Source of the DNA: Bacillota bacterium
GTDB taxonomy: Bacteria > Bacillota > Negativicutes > CTSoil-072
Length of the DNA stretch: 64,000 nt
Assembly (NCBI GenBank): GCA_017889545.1
Contig: JAGFZV010000007.1
Span: 1-64,000, forward strand
Reading direction: 5' to 3'
Numbering within the stretch: the first letter of the stretch is position 1; each line of letters starts with the position of its first letter. A program made the position numbers and the translations under genes. The notes below the pieces were generated by a model, which saw nothing but the letters and a program-made list of their open reading frames with translations, made no database searches and was not told the DNA's origin. Positions 29,959 to 40,708 of this stretch are shown one piece after another.

Positions 29959-30109
29959 AAACAGTTCCTCCTCTTCATCTAATTTATCCTTTGCACGGAT
30001 ATCTTAGTGCGCGGTAAAATTATCTGTTTATTCTAAATATTATAATTCGCGATCTCGTAATGAAATCCTTTTTCTGCCAATGAAAACAATTCAAAATACA
30101 TAAAAAGAC

Positions 30110-30796
30110 TTAATAATTTTTGGACACTTTTTCTGTACACAACTGCTCTTCCTTTTTGCTAAAAAAATTTCTATATGTCTGCTCCAATGTTTCGTGTTTG
30201 ACCGCTGTTGCATCAAATTTAAGCAATGCAAAGGTTGTCTGAACACAAAAACCGATTGCAAATGCGGATACAATGGTTCCAATCCCAAGCATTCCACCAA
30301 GTTTCCATCCTATAATAACCGCCAAAAGTTCAATGATTCCCCGGCAAACACCTACAGATAATCCCGATTTTCGAGTAAGTGCGACCATCAAACTGTCTCT
30401 GGGACCTGCTCCAAAAGCCGAACCGATATAAAAATATGTGGCTAGCGAAATGATAAACAACCCTGCAATCAACATGATCGTACCAGTCACAAAGTCATTT
30501 GCCACCGGCACTATATTCAGTTTAAGAATGACGTCCAGAAACACGCCAATAAGCACCATATTTAAAACGGTACCAAAACCGAGTTTTTCTCCAAGAAAAA
30601 CCGTTATGATTCCAATGAATAATCCAGTGATAATTGAAGCGGCTCCGATGCTTATTCCAACCGTTTTGGCTAGTCCGACATGGAACACTTCCCACGGAGC
30701 GTATCCAATATTGGCATGCAAGGTAACGATAATTCCAAGCGCGTACAGGAATAGTCCTCCGACTAAAAACAGCAAACGAATATAAATTTGACGCAT
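30110..30796 (-). CDS. YczE/YitT-like integral membrane protein
   Basis: multi-TM; GLFLYALGIIVTLHANIGYAPWEVFHVGLAKTVGISIGAASIITGLFIG, FGAGPRDSLMVALTRKSGLSVGVCRGIIE. Confidence 0.8.
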   Translation of the reverse strand: MRQIYIRLLFLVGGLFLYALGIIVTLHANIGYAPWEVFHVGLAKTVGISIGAASIITGLFIGIITVFLGEKLGFGTVLNMVLIGVFLDVILKLNIVPVANDFVTGTIMLIAGLFIISLATYFYIGSAFGAGPRDSLMVALTRKSGLSVGVCRGIIELLAVIIGWKLGGMLGIGTIVSAFAIGFCVQTTFALLKFDATAVKHETLEQTYRNFFSKKEEQLCTEKVSKNY

Positions 30797-30834
30797 AATA
30801 AAATCTCCTTATTTACTTATTCCCACAGGAAAAT

Positions 30835-30864
30835 AAAAAAGCCTACAAGCAAACTGCCTGTAAA
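30835..30864 (-). terminator. terminator downstream of tRNA-Leu pair
   Basis: minus strand TACAGGCAGTTTGCTTGTAGGCTTTTTT. Confidence 0.6.
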
Positions 30865-30880
30865 CCATGTCATTTCTTAT

Positions 30881-30967
30881 TGGTGCGGTAGAATGGATTT
30901 GAACCATCACGGGGTTGCCCCCGCCAGCCCCTCAAGCTGGTGCGTCTGCCGTTCCGCCACTACCGCA
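30881..30967 (-). tRNA. tRNA-Leu(GAG)
   Basis: class II cloverleaf; loop TTGAGGG closed by CCAGC/GCTGG; CCA encoded. Confidence 0.93.
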
Positions 30968-30992
30968 TATTAATATCCATTATTAAAATAAG

Positions 30993-31079
30993 TGGTGCGG
31001 TCGAGTGGATTTGAACCACCACGAGGTTGCCCCCACTAGCTCCTGAGGCTAGCGCGTCTGCCGTTCCGCCACGACCGCA
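30993..31079 (-). tRNA. tRNA-Leu(CAG)
   Basis: class II cloverleaf; loop CTCAGGA closed by CTAGC/GCTAG; CCA encoded. Confidence 0.93.
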
Positions 31080-31221
31080 TGTCATATGGTCTTTTTTACT
31101 GACATGCATTAGTATACCATATCATGCTTAAATGTCAACATGGAGATAAAGGATTTTGTCCCCCCTATCTAGAATTTCTTGTCAATTAAGTAATTTGCAT
31201 TCAATTATCCAGAAAGGATAC

Positions 31222-32952
31222 ATGTTCTATATGACTGATAAAAGCTATGCCTTTAAAATCTCGTTGGTTTATTTCACGTTTGGACTAGTTTGGATTTTCT
31301 TCTCCGACACTTTGTCAGCAGCTTTATTTACAAACCATGTCCTAACCTCGGTATCAATGATCAAAGGCTGGTTATTCGTGAGCTTAACGGCTATTCTCAT
31401 CTACGCCATGAGCAACCGGTATATCCGAAAGCTGTCCAACGCCAACCAGCAACTTCAAAACAATTATGATCAATTGACGGCCATGCATGAAGAATTAATC
31501 GCCACCGAAGAAGAACTGCGGCAGCAGTATAAAGATCTTGATCATATTCAGACCCAAAATCAAGCACTGCTAAAAGCTATTCCTGACTTGATGCTGCGAC
31601 TGAGCAAGCAAGGTATATTTTTGGATTATAAGCAAGCTTCTAATTTTCCTTTATTTGCTGAACCAAAACATTTTTTAGGCAAAAGCATTTTTGATATTTT
31701 TCCAGAAGATTTTTCACAAAACGCTCTGCGGCATATCCAGCAAGCAATCCTTAGCGGCGATATCCAATTTTTTGAATATGAGCTGCTGCAAAATCATCAT
31801 ATGCACTATTTTGAAGCGCGCTTTGTCCACTGCGGGCCTGACGAAGTATTGGCCATCATCAGAGATATTACGGACAGAAAACGAATGGAACAGGAATTAA
31901 AATATCTAGGGTTGCACGACGCACTGACTACAACTTACAACCGGACTTTTTTTGAAGCAGAAATCTTAAAGATTGCAAGCTGGGATAAACAAAGCGCGGG
32001 AATTATCAGTTGTGATGTTGACGGGTTAAAACTAATCAACGATACTCTGGGACACCGGGCAGGGGATGAATTATTAAAAGTTGTAGCAAATATCCTTCAC
32101 GCTTGTGTAACTTCGCCTGACATTGTTGCCAGGATTGGCGGGGATGAGTTTGCCGTTCTTGTACTTGACCCTGACCAACCGAAAATGACAAATATTGTAG
32201 TTCAAATTAAGGAAGCGGTAGAACAGTACAATAAAAACAATCCCCAACTTCCGCTTAGTCTATCCGCCGGTTGGTCAATAGGGCCTGCCGCTGACAACAT
32301 CGATGCGTTACTAAAGGAAGCCGACAACAACATGTACCGGGAAAAAATGCACCAATCTCTCAGTTCGCGAAGTGCCATCGTACAGGCGATGATGCAGGCT
32401 TTGGAGGCGAGAGACTATATTACAGAAGGCCACGCCAACCGTCTGCAATCACTTGTAGAAGCAATATCCCGGAAACTGCAGCTGCCGGACCCTACAATCG
32501 CCGATTTAAGGCTTCTGGCAAAATTCCATGATATAGGAAAAGTCGGCATACCTGATCATATTTTGTTTAAACCCGGCCGATTAACCGAAGATGAGCTAGC
32601 AATTATGCGCCGTCACTGCGAAATTGGTTTTCGAATTGCAAAATCAGCGTTTGACCTGGCTCCTATTGCCGAATGCATTCTAAAGCATCAGGAGTGGTGG
32701 AATGGAAACGGTTACCCGCTCGGCATCGCCGGGGAGGATATTCCGCTGCCCTGCCGCATACTTGCGATTGTTGATGCCTTTGACGCCATGACAAACGCCC
32801 GTCCTTACCGCAAAGCAATGGAGGTTTCCGATGCAGTCAACGAGATACGCAGGTGTACGGGAACGCAATTCGATCCGGCTCTTACAGAAATTTTCATTAC
32901 CGTGCTGACCGAACAGCAACTTTTAGATTCAACTGCATTATGTTCCAACTAA
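31222..32952 (+). CDS. membrane-anchored PAS-GGDEF-HD-GYP signalling protein
   Basis: N-terminal TM segments; ARIGGDEFAVLV; HDIGKVGIPDHILFKPGRL and HQEWWNGNGYPLGI; start shifted from 31156 to an ATG after AGAAAGGA. Confidence 0.9.
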   Translation: MFYMTDKSYAFKISLVYFTFGLVWIFFSDTLSAALFTNHVLTSVSMIKGWLFVSLTAILIYAMSNRYIRKLSNANQQLQNNYDQLTAMHEELIATEEELRQQYKDLDHIQTQNQALLKAIPDLMLRLSKQGIFLDYKQASNFPLFAEPKHFLGKSIFDIFPEDFSQNALRHIQQAILSGDIQFFEYELLQNHHMHYFEARFVHCGPDEVLAIIRDITDRKRMEQELKYLGLHDALTTTYNRTFFEAEILKIASWDKQSAGIISCDVDGLKLINDTLGHRAGDELLKVVANILHACVTSPDIVARIGGDEFAVLVLDPDQPKMTNIVVQIKEAVEQYNKNNPQLPLSLSAGWSIGPAADNIDALLKEADNNMYREKMHQSLSSRSAIVQAMMQALEARDYITEGHANRLQSLVEAISRKLQLPDPTIADLRLLAKFHDIGKVGIPDHILFKPGRLTEDELAIMRRHCEIGFRIAKSAFDLAPIAECILKHQEWWNGNGYPLGIAGEDIPLPCRILAIVDAFDAMTNARPYRKAMEVSDAVNEIRRCTGTQFDPALTEIFITVLTEQQLLDSTALCSN

Positions 32953-32970
32953 ACACCCTATTTTTCATTA

Positions 32971-34605
32971 TTACCGCTTAATAAACGCCCATTGCCAAGC
33001 GTTCCATAAGTCACCGTATCCCGTTGGGCTCGGCTGATAATTTCCGACCGTATTTTTCACCATATCGATATTCGCCCAAAAATAGAGCGGGATAACCGGA
33101 CATTCGCCGACAATCAGTTCCTGTATCCGCCAATAAGCCTGTTTGCGGATTTCCTGGTCCACGATGGTTTTACCCCGCATTGTCAACTCATCCACTTCCG
33201 GATTTACCCAACCTGCCACATTACGGCCATCGTAGCCATTGGCAGCGCTGGGTATTTTTTTTGAATTCCACAAATCAAAATTGTCCGGATCACTCGACAT
33301 CGTCAATGCAAAAATCGCCATCTCAAAGTTTCGCATCTTTAAAACGTCATTCAAAAAATCTTCCCTCTTGATGGTCTTAATTTCCATTGCAACCCCTATT
33401 TCCTTGAGCTGCTGGGCCATCATTAACGCCACAGTTTCCCTGGCTTTGCTTCCTGCCGGGATCGACAGGGAAAACGTCAGCCGTCTTCCATTTTGAGCAA
33501 AGATATTATCATCGTCCTGTTTCCAGCCAGCTTGCGCAAGCAGTTCTTTCGCACCGGACACATTTCGTGCCGGAATTTGCAATGCAGAGTGATATGCCCA
33601 TGAAGAAGCGGATTGATCTGCCAATGCCGGCTCTCCAACCCCTTTTAAAGCAGAAGTAACGATGACAGATCGATCGAGTCCCATCACGATCGCTTTGCGC
33701 ACTCGCACATCCTGAAAAATCGTGGAATTCAAGTTGAAAACAGCATGTTCCCAGGTTAAGTTCGGCGTAATTACCGCTCGCATATTGGGGGTCGTTTTTA
33801 CTTGATCCAACTGGGCAAACGGCACCCGGCTAAAAATATCGATTTCTCCCGTTTTTAATTGTGCGACTAGCAACGCAGCGTCCGGAACGATCTTATAGGT
33901 GATCCCGTCCAAGGTTGGCTTGCCTTGAAAATACTGCGGATACGCTTCCAATAGAACTGCTTCGCCCACGTGCCAATCTTTAAAACGAAAAGGACCGGTC
34001 CCAACCGGCCGACGATTAAACGCCGCTTTATTCAAGTCCGGTTCCTTACTTAAAATATGCTGTGGCAATATGGCCGGGAAAAGTGACAGCATACCCGGAT
34101 AATACTCGCGGAAATGGACGACTACAGTATGTTTATCCGGAGTCTCAATTGCCCGTATTTTGTCATATCCTTCCCGGTTTTTAACATTCACCTTTGGGTC
34201 CATGATCATCTTCCAGGTAAACTTTACATCATCCGCTGTCAGCGGCATTCCATCGTGCCACGTTACATTTGTTCGCAGTCGGTAAGTAAGCGTCAATCCA
34301 TTCGCACTGATGCCGCCATTTTGACGGTTTGGCGTCTCTGTTGCCAGATCAGGAATCCACTCTCCCTTGTTATTTGTTCGCAGCAGGCCGCTGAAAATCA
34401 GGCTGCTTACTTCCGTTACGGCAACTAAATCAGACATGAGCGGATTCAAAGTATCCGGCTCATACAAAGTACCATATGTAAGCTGGCCGCCCGCTTGATA
34501 ATCTACTTTTGTTTGATTGCCAGGGCCCGACGTTTGAGAGCAGCCTGTCACTAAAACAACGAATAAAAGAAAAATGATGCTTATATTTATTCTACGACCG
34601 GACAA
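32971..34605 (-). CDS. ABC transporter substrate-binding lipoprotein (peptide/SBP_bac_5 family)
   Basis: lipobox LVTGCSQ; LTYRLRTNVTWHDGMPLTADDVKFTWKMIMDP; RRPVGTGPFRFKDW. Confidence 0.92.
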   Translation of the reverse strand: MSGRRINISIIFLLFVVLVTGCSQTSGPGNQTKVDYQAGGQLTYGTLYEPDTLNPLMSDLVAVTEVSSLIFSGLLRTNNKGEWIPDLATETPNRQNGGISANGLTLTYRLRTNVTWHDGMPLTADDVKFTWKMIMDPKVNVKNREGYDKIRAIETPDKHTVVVHFREYYPGMLSLFPAILPQHILSKEPDLNKAAFNRRPVGTGPFRFKDWHVGEAVLLEAYPQYFQGKPTLDGITYKIVPDAALLVAQLKTGEIDIFSRVPFAQLDQVKTTPNMRAVITPNLTWEHAVFNLNSTIFQDVRVRKAIVMGLDRSVIVTSALKGVGEPALADQSASSWAYHSALQIPARNVSGAKELLAQAGWKQDDDNIFAQNGRRLTFSLSIPAGSKARETVALMMAQQLKEIGVAMEIKTIKREDFLNDVLKMRNFEMAIFALTMSSDPDNFDLWNSKKIPSAANGYDGRNVAGWVNPEVDELTMRGKTIVDQEIRKQAYWRIQELIVGECPVIPLYFWANIDMVKNTVGNYQPSPTGYGDLWNAWQWAFIKR

Positions 34606-34616
34606 CGGAAAACCCC

Positions 34617-35177
34617 CTAACGCCCATACAGCTCTTGGTAGCGTTTTTTACTGGCCAAAACCCGGCCAACATACTCTCTGGTTTCTTTGAAGGGTATCTG
34701 CTCGATACTGTGAAAATCACTTTGCCATCCATATTGTGACATCCATTGCCGGACATTCCCCCTGCCGCCGTTATAAGCGGCCAAAGCTAAGATTTCGTTG
34801 TTCGCAAATTCTTCTTTCAGAGAAGCAAAATACCAGGTGCCAAACCGAATGCCGACTTCAGGATGATCCAAATCATTTAACCGGAATTGATCCTCGTGAA
34901 GTTGTTCGGCAACCCAATTGGCGGTCTGTGGCATCATTTGCATAATTCCCCGCGCCCCGGTGGGAGATTGGGCTGTAGCCTTGAATTTACTTTCACTATA
35001 AATTAATCCAGCTACCAAATAAGGATCTAAATGATGTTTCTCAGCATATAGAAATACGGTAGCTTGATAAGGAAACGGATACAAAAACTTTTTTTGAAAC
35101 CAATCACTGCTGTATACGGCTTGACCGAATACAAGCAACGCACATAAGCCAATCAGCAGTGTTTTAACACTGTGCAA
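34617..35177 (-). CDS. lytic murein transglycosylase (SLT domain)
   Basis: LVAGLIYSESKFKATAQSPTGARGIMQMMPQTA; LALAAYNGGRGNVRQWM. Confidence 0.92.
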   Translation of the reverse strand: MHSVKTLLIGLCALLVFGQAVYSSDWFQKKFLYPFPYQATVFLYAEKHHLDPYLVAGLIYSESKFKATAQSPTGARGIMQMMPQTANWVAEQLHEDQFRLNDLDHPEVGIRFGTWYFASLKEEFANNEILALAAYNGGRGNVRQWMSQYGWQSDFHSIEQIPFKETREYVGRVLASKKRYQELYGR

Positions 35178-35183
35178 ATTCGA

Positions 35184-35786
35184 TCACTCCGTTGTCTTTG
35201 TTTTTTCGGCCCATGCCTTTTCCACTTGGCGAGCCGTTGCCGCCAGATCCCCTTCATTATCGATCACAATTGTCGCATAACGCAGTTTCTCGCGAAGCGG
35301 CATTTGTGATCGTATTCTTGCTTTCGCTTCGTCCGCTGTTAAATGGTCCCTTTTTTGCAGCCGTTCCATTTCCACTTCTTCATTAACATAGACAACCCAT
35401 ACTTCATCAACCAAATCTGCAAAATTGGCCTCAAGCAGCAAAGGAACATCCAAGACAATGATTTTATGTCCTCTTTTTTCCATATCAAAAATTGTTTCTT
35501 CCATCTCATGGAAAATTCTCGAATGCGTAATCTTGTTTAACACTTCCCGGTCGGATGGAGAATTGAAAACAATGTTTCCCAGTAATTTTCGGTTCAAATG
35601 CCCATCCGGCAATAAAACAGCCTTGCCAAAGTGAGCGACGATTTCCTGCCATGCAGGCTGATCCGGTTCAACAATTTGCCGCGCCAATTGGTCTGCATCA
35701 ACAACACAAGCACCCAATTTCCGCAAAATATCGCTTACAGAACTTTTGCCGCTGGCAATCCCACCGGTAAGACCAATCACATACAT
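35184..35786 (-). CDS. coaE: dephospho-CoA kinase
   Basis: MYVIGLTGGIASGKSSVSDILRKLGACVVDADQLAR; VLDVPLLLEAN. Confidence 0.95.
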   Translation of the reverse strand: MYVIGLTGGIASGKSSVSDILRKLGACVVDADQLARQIVEPDQPAWQEIVAHFGKAVLLPDGHLNRKLLGNIVFNSPSDREVLNKITHSRIFHEMEETIFDMEKRGHKIIVLDVPLLLEANFADLVDEVWVVYVNEEVEMERLQKRDHLTADEAKARIRSQMPLREKLRYATIVIDNEGDLAATARQVEKAWAEKTKTTE

Positions 35787-35809
35787 ACCTCTACCGCCTG
35801 CCTTTATTA

Positions 35810-36658
35810 TCATGTATGTACAGGCTTGCAGCCCTGCGGCTGGCAACTAGGGCAATAATGCGTCCCTCGGCCCGCTACTTCTGTTTTCGCAATCAAACAT
35901 CCACAAAGAAGGCATGCCTGATTTTTCCGTCCGTAAACGTGCAAATGATGCTGGTGTCCGCCGCTCTGGCCATTGCTGTTTCGATAATCGCGCACTGTCG
36001 TCCCGCCATGCTGTATCCCTTCCGAGATGACTTGGTTGATCCTGGTGTACAAACGGTCAATTTCTTCGCCCGATAATGAGTTTCCGGAACGCGAAGGGTG
36101 AATACCGGACAAATGCAGACTTTCATCCACATAAATATTCCCCAGTCCGCCGATAGCCTTTTGGTTCAGCAGCAATCCTTTGACCGTTCCCCGGTAATTC
36201 GCTGCAATCGACTGCAAATATTCCCCGGTAAATTCGGGCGATAACGGTTCCGGTCCCATCGCATTCAAACCGCCGATCCGCCATAATTCCTCCGGAGTGA
36301 TCAAATATAACGTTCCCAGCGTGCGTGTATCTGCATATAATAACGCATGGTCATCCGTAAAGGTAAAAATAACGCGCGTATACTTGTCATGCGGCATTCC
36401 CGGCATGACATAAATCAACCGCCCAGTCATCCGCAAATGCACGACCAGCAGCAACTCTTCGTCCAAATGAAAAATCAGATATTTTCCCCGCCGTTCTACC
36501 GACGTAATCGTCCGGCCAACAACAGATTGCTGAAAAGTTTCAGCGGATGGCCACTTAATAAGACGTGGCAGCCTTAAATCAATACTCTGAACTGTCTTTC
36601 CAATAATCTGCCCGGCAAGTGCTCGCCGGATAATCTCCACTTCCGGCATCTCCGGCAT
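35810..36658 (-). CDS. mutM: formamidopyrimidine-DNA glycosylase
   Basis: MPEMPEVEIIRRAL; IGGLGNIYVDESL; zinc finger CLLCGCLIAKTEVAGRGTHYCPSCQ. Confidence 0.95.
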   Translation of the reverse strand: MPEMPEVEIIRRALAGQIIGKTVQSIDLRLPRLIKWPSAETFQQSVVGRTITSVERRGKYLIFHLDEELLLVVHLRMTGRLIYVMPGMPHDKYTRVIFTFTDDHALLYADTRTLGTLYLITPEELWRIGGLNAMGPEPLSPEFTGEYLQSIAANYRGTVKGLLLNQKAIGGLGNIYVDESLHLSGIHPSRSGNSLSGEEIDRLYTRINQVISEGIQHGGTTVRDYRNSNGQSGGHQHHLHVYGRKNQACLLCGCLIAKTEVAGRGTHYCPSCQPQGCKPVHT

Positions 36659-36671
36659 ACTATTCCCTCCA

Positions 36672-39305
36672 TTACTTTGTTTGGGCCCAATTTTTTCCCA
36701 TCTTGACATCCACGGTTAATTTAACAGCCAAAGTAACCGCCTTTTCCATCGCTTCCCGGACCAAGTCAGCCGTAATCTCTTCTTCCGTTTCGGCAATTTC
36801 CAGCACCAATTCGTCATGCACCTGCAATAATACGCGACTTTGCAGGCGATGCGCGGCTAATGCCTTGGAAACATCAATCATAGCCTTTTTGATAATATCG
36901 GCCGCCGACCCCTGTACCGGCGTATTCATTGCCGTCCGTTCCGCAAAAGATCGCTGGCTGAAGTTACTGCTGTGAATATCAGGCAAATACCGGCGACGGC
37001 CAAAAAGGGTCGTAACGTAACCCAAACGCCGCGCTTCGGCGATCATGCGGTCCATATAGGCCTTAACGCCGCCATAACGGGAAAAATAAAGTTCTATGTA
37101 TTGCCCGGCCTCTTTACGGCTTACACCGGTATTGCGGGCAAGACCATAATCACTAATTCCATAAATAATACCAAAATTTACCGCTTTGGCCCGTGAACGC
37201 ATCTCGGAAGTAACGTCTTGTAATGGCACGCCAAAAACCTCAGAGGCCGTACGAGCATGGATATCCTGATTGCTGCGAAATGCATCGAGCAAACCGGCAT
37301 CACCGGATAAATGAGCCAAAATCCGCAATTCAATTTGCGAATAATCCGCAGCCATCATAGATTTCCACTGTTTGCCCGGAATAAACAGTTCTCTGATCCT
37401 GCGGCCAATTTCTGTCCGTACAGGAATATTCTGCAGATTGGGTTCAGAACTGCTAAGCCTTCCAGTCGTAGTAACCGCTTGATTAAAGCTTGTATGGATC
37501 CGGCCTGTGCCCGGATTAATCAAAGCGGGCATGGTATCCAAATACGTTGATTTCAGTTTGATCAACAACCGGTATTCCTGCAGTTGATCGATCAGCGGAT
37601 GCAATCCGGTAAGCTTATCCAAAACCTCGGCATCTGTAGAATAACCGGTTTTTGTTTTTTTCATCACCGGCAGCTTCAATTTATCAAATAGGATCATTCC
37701 CAATTGTTTCGGTGAATTAACATTAAATTCTTCGCCGGCAAGTTGATAAATGGTTTTCAGCAGCGAATCAACCAGAAGCGATAGGTCTGCAGTCATCGTT
37801 TTCAAATGTTCTGCATCCACCTGTATTCCGGCCATTTCCATATTGGAAAGAACGGATGCAAGCGGTAATTCCACTTCATAGTATAACTTATCCAGTCCAT
37901 CCTCAGCAAGTTTAGCGGCAAAAACCGGATAAAGAGCACGAATATATCCTGCTTGAGCGGCAAGATCAACGTCCTTCTGTCCAGCGGAATTCGCCAGTGA
38001 AGCGGTTCCCTCCAGATACAGTTTTGCCAACTCTTCCAATGAATAGGTTGGAGAAGCGGAATTTAACAGATACGCGGCAAGCAGAATATCAAAAAGCGGC
38101 CCGGAAAGTTCTATCCCCGATGCACGGCACGCATTCCAGAAGTCTTTTGTGTTATAGGTTATCTTTTGAATATCGGGGTCAGACAATAACTGGGCAAATT
38201 CCGTCCAACCTTCGGTCTTTGCGTCAATCAAAACCGCTTCTCCATCAAAAGAAGCAACAAGTCCTTTCACTTGGCTGTCCGGTACTCGGCCAGTTACGAC
38301 AGGTAAAAAAACAAAACTACCGGATTTTCGAATCGCTGCAGCAATTTTCCGTGCCGACTGTATATTGTCAACTTCCTGGACCGGTTTTGCCAACGGAATC
38401 TCGGTCAGAGAAACCTCGTTTTTCTTTTCTTTCTGGATAAGTTCCGGCAAATTGGCCAATAGCCTGCGAAACTGAAATTTCGTAAAAGCTTCATGAACCT
38501 TGTCGTAATCCGGTCGAACCAAAAAATCGTCCCACTGAAAAGAGATGGGCATATCACAGATAATCGTCGCTAATTTTTTCGACAACCTTGCCAAATCGGC
38601 ATGTTTTCGCAGGTTTTCCCGCAATTTATCCCCTGTAACAGCGTCAAGTTGATCCAAAATGTTTTCTACCGTGCCAAACTCGTTGAGAAGCTTGACAGCG
38701 GTTTTTTCGCCTATCCCCGGCACTCCCGGTATATTATCCGACTTATCGCCCGTCAGTCCTTTCAGATCGACAACCCGCTCCGGTTCAATGCCATATTTTT
38801 CTTTCACTGCCTGGCTGTCCATTTCATCCATGTCAGTGATGCCTTTTTTTGTCAACATGATTTTTGTATGCGGGCCAATAAGCTGCAATACATCCCTGTC
38901 GCCGGTTACAATCACAGCGTCATAGCCGTCCGCGACTGCTTTGGCCGCAAGTGTGCCGATAATGTCGTCTCCTTCAAAACCGGCTTGGGCAATCGTTTTG
39001 ATTCCAAAAGCATCCAAAATTTCCTGTACCAAAGGAAATTGTTCGCTCAATTCAGACGGCGTATTGGGCCGATGCATTTTGTACGCTTCGTACAGTTCAT
39101 TGCGGAATGTTTCTTTCCCTTTATCAAAAGCGACGGCAACTGCTCCAGGCTTTCGCTCAGCCAATAACTTCAGCAGCATCGTGGTAAAACCATAAACGGC
39201 ATTCGTATGCCGTCCAGCGGCTGTCATACTCATCGGCAAAGCGTAAAACGCCCGGTGAACCAGGCTGCTGCCGTCAATAATTACAATTTCTCGTGTCATA
39301 AACAC
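36672..39305 (-). CDS. polA: DNA polymerase I
   Basis: 5' nuclease domain (VTGDRDVLQLIGP, GVPGIGEKTAVKLL); polymerase motifs AADYSQIELRILAHLSGD, KAVNFGIIYGISDYGLA, LLQVHDELVLE. Confidence 0.97.
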   Translation of the reverse strand: MFMTREIVIIDGSSLVHRAFYALPMSMTAAGRHTNAVYGFTTMLLKLLAERKPGAVAVAFDKGKETFRNELYEAYKMHRPNTPSELSEQFPLVQEILDAFGIKTIAQAGFEGDDIIGTLAAKAVADGYDAVIVTGDRDVLQLIGPHTKIMLTKKGITDMDEMDSQAVKEKYGIEPERVVDLKGLTGDKSDNIPGVPGIGEKTAVKLLNEFGTVENILDQLDAVTGDKLRENLRKHADLARLSKKLATIICDMPISFQWDDFLVRPDYDKVHEAFTKFQFRRLLANLPELIQKEKKNEVSLTEIPLAKPVQEVDNIQSARKIAAAIRKSGSFVFLPVVTGRVPDSQVKGLVASFDGEAVLIDAKTEGWTEFAQLLSDPDIQKITYNTKDFWNACRASGIELSGPLFDILLAAYLLNSASPTYSLEELAKLYLEGTASLANSAGQKDVDLAAQAGYIRALYPVFAAKLAEDGLDKLYYEVELPLASVLSNMEMAGIQVDAEHLKTMTADLSLLVDSLLKTIYQLAGEEFNVNSPKQLGMILFDKLKLPVMKKTKTGYSTDAEVLDKLTGLHPLIDQLQEYRLLIKLKSTYLDTMPALINPGTGRIHTSFNQAVTTTGRLSSSEPNLQNIPVRTEIGRRIRELFIPGKQWKSMMAADYSQIELRILAHLSGDAGLLDAFRSNQDIHARTASEVFGVPLQDVTSEMRSRAKAVNFGIIYGISDYGLARNTGVSRKEAGQYIELYFSRYGGVKAYMDRMIAEARRLGYVTTLFGRRRYLPDIHSSNFSQRSFAERTAMNTPVQGSAADIIKKAMIDVSKALAAHRLQSRVLLQVHDELVLEIAETEEEITADLVREAMEKAVTLAVKLTVDVKMGKNWAQTK

Positions 39306-39399
39306 ACCACCTCATTTGGCTCTCCTTACTGATTGTAACCTATTTACAGACCAGATGCAAAAGCATCTGGTCTGTTCTTGAACCTTTGCCTTTCATTAA

Positions 39400-39437
39400 A
39401 AAGCCGTGTAGAAAATGCTAGTTTCTACACGGCCTCG
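39400..39437 (-). terminator. intrinsic terminator
   Basis: minus strand GCCGTGTAGAAACTAGCATTTTCTACACGGCTTTTT. Confidence 0.8.
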
Positions 39438-39452
39438 TTTAAAATATTAATT

Positions 39453-39794
39453 TTATTTGTGCCACCGATGGCGGACTTTTTGCTTTTTCTGAGCGGTAAA
39501 AGGTGTATTGAAATGCCCTTTGAAAAGAACCCAAACAATGATCACCAGCAATATCAGATTTCCTACACCGCCTGAAATAATTCCCACATCAACAAGAATG
39601 CTGACACCAGTCAACCCGGCAAGAAATTTCATGGATTTCTTCAGATCTACATAGGGATATTGATGAAGAATAAGATAACAGACGCCAAGAGTAGTTAAGT
39701 CGATTACCACCCAAACAAACTCATTAGCCATCGCATATTTCAGTATCCCGCCTACCAGCAAAACTCCGAATATTTTCAGCCAAATCTGGTTCAT
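39453..39794 (-). CDS. small membrane protein (hypothetical)
   Basis: 113 aa, 3-4 hydrophobic segments. Confidence 0.6.
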   Translation of the reverse strand: MNQIWLKIFGVLLVGGILKYAMANEFVWVVIDLTTLGVCYLILHQYPYVDLKKSMKFLAGLTGVSILVDVGIISGGVGNLILLVIIVWVLFKGHFNTPFTAQKKQKVRHRWHK

Positions 39795-39829
39795 ATCTCA
39801 AACACGCTCCTTCATGCACCAAGCTTTCT

Positions 39830-40708
39830 TTAACGTAAGCCAGTGTGCTGCAAAATTGTTTTTGTCTGAGCTGCCTTGTTCATTGTATATAAATGGATCC
39901 CATTCACCCGATGGGCCATTAGAGCATCAATTTGTTTACACGCATATTCAATGCCCGCTTTTTCCATGTCTGCTGCACAATTCCCATACCGGTCCATGAT
40001 CTTTTGTAATCCGGCGGGGATCGCAGCACTGCACAGACTCGTTATCCGTTTTACCTGCGCCGCATTCAAAACAGGCATGATGCCAATATGTATCGGACAA
40101 ATGATCCCGATCTTCCGGATTTTCTCTTCAAAAGCATAATATTTATCGTTGTCAAAAAACAATTGCGTGACAAGAAAGTCAACGCCACGGTCCACCTTGA
40201 ATTTGAGGTTTTGAATATCCTCCGCCATTGCAGCGCATTCCGGATGTCCCTCAGGATATGCCGCCGCAGCAATACAAAATTGACCTCTTTTATTAATCTC
40301 TTCAATTAAATCACTGGCATGGGAATAGCCATTCGCTGCCGGAGTAAATTCAGTTTCACCCTGGGGAGGGTCTCCGCGCAAAGCCAAAATATTTTCAATG
40401 CCATTTTCCGCGAGTTGATCCACTAAGGCTTCCATTTCCTTGTGGGACGATCCTACACAAGTCAAATGCGCCAACGTTTCAATCTTAAAATCGTTTTTTA
40501 TTCTTGCAGCAATTTCAATGGACCGGGCTGCATTCCCTCCGCCGGCGCCATAGGTTACACTAATAAAATCCGGCTTCAATTCCTTCAGATCCGTCAGCGT
40601 TTCGAACACGGTTTCCAATGGATATGTGGGTTTAGGAGGAAATATTTCGCAAGATACAACGAATTTTCCCTGTTCAAAGCAATCACAAATTTTCACTACT
40701 ACATCCAC
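39830..40708 (-). CDS. metF: methylenetetrahydrofolate reductase
   Basis: VSCEIFPPKP, SVTYGAGGG, LAHLTCVGSS, ILALRGDPPQGE, DFLVTQLFFDN. Confidence 0.95.
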   Translation of the reverse strand: MDVVVKICDCFEQGKFVVSCEIFPPKPTYPLETVFETLTDLKELKPDFISVTYGAGGGNAARSIEIAARIKNDFKIETLAHLTCVGSSHKEMEALVDQLAENGIENILALRGDPPQGETEFTPAANGYSHASDLIEEINKRGQFCIAAAAYPEGHPECAAMAEDIQNLKFKVDRGVDFLVTQLFFDNDKYYAFEEKIRKIGIICPIHIGIMPVLNAAQVKRITSLCSAAIPAGLQKIMDRYGNCAADMEKAGIEYACKQIDALMAHRVNGIHLYTMNKAAQTKTILQHTGLR

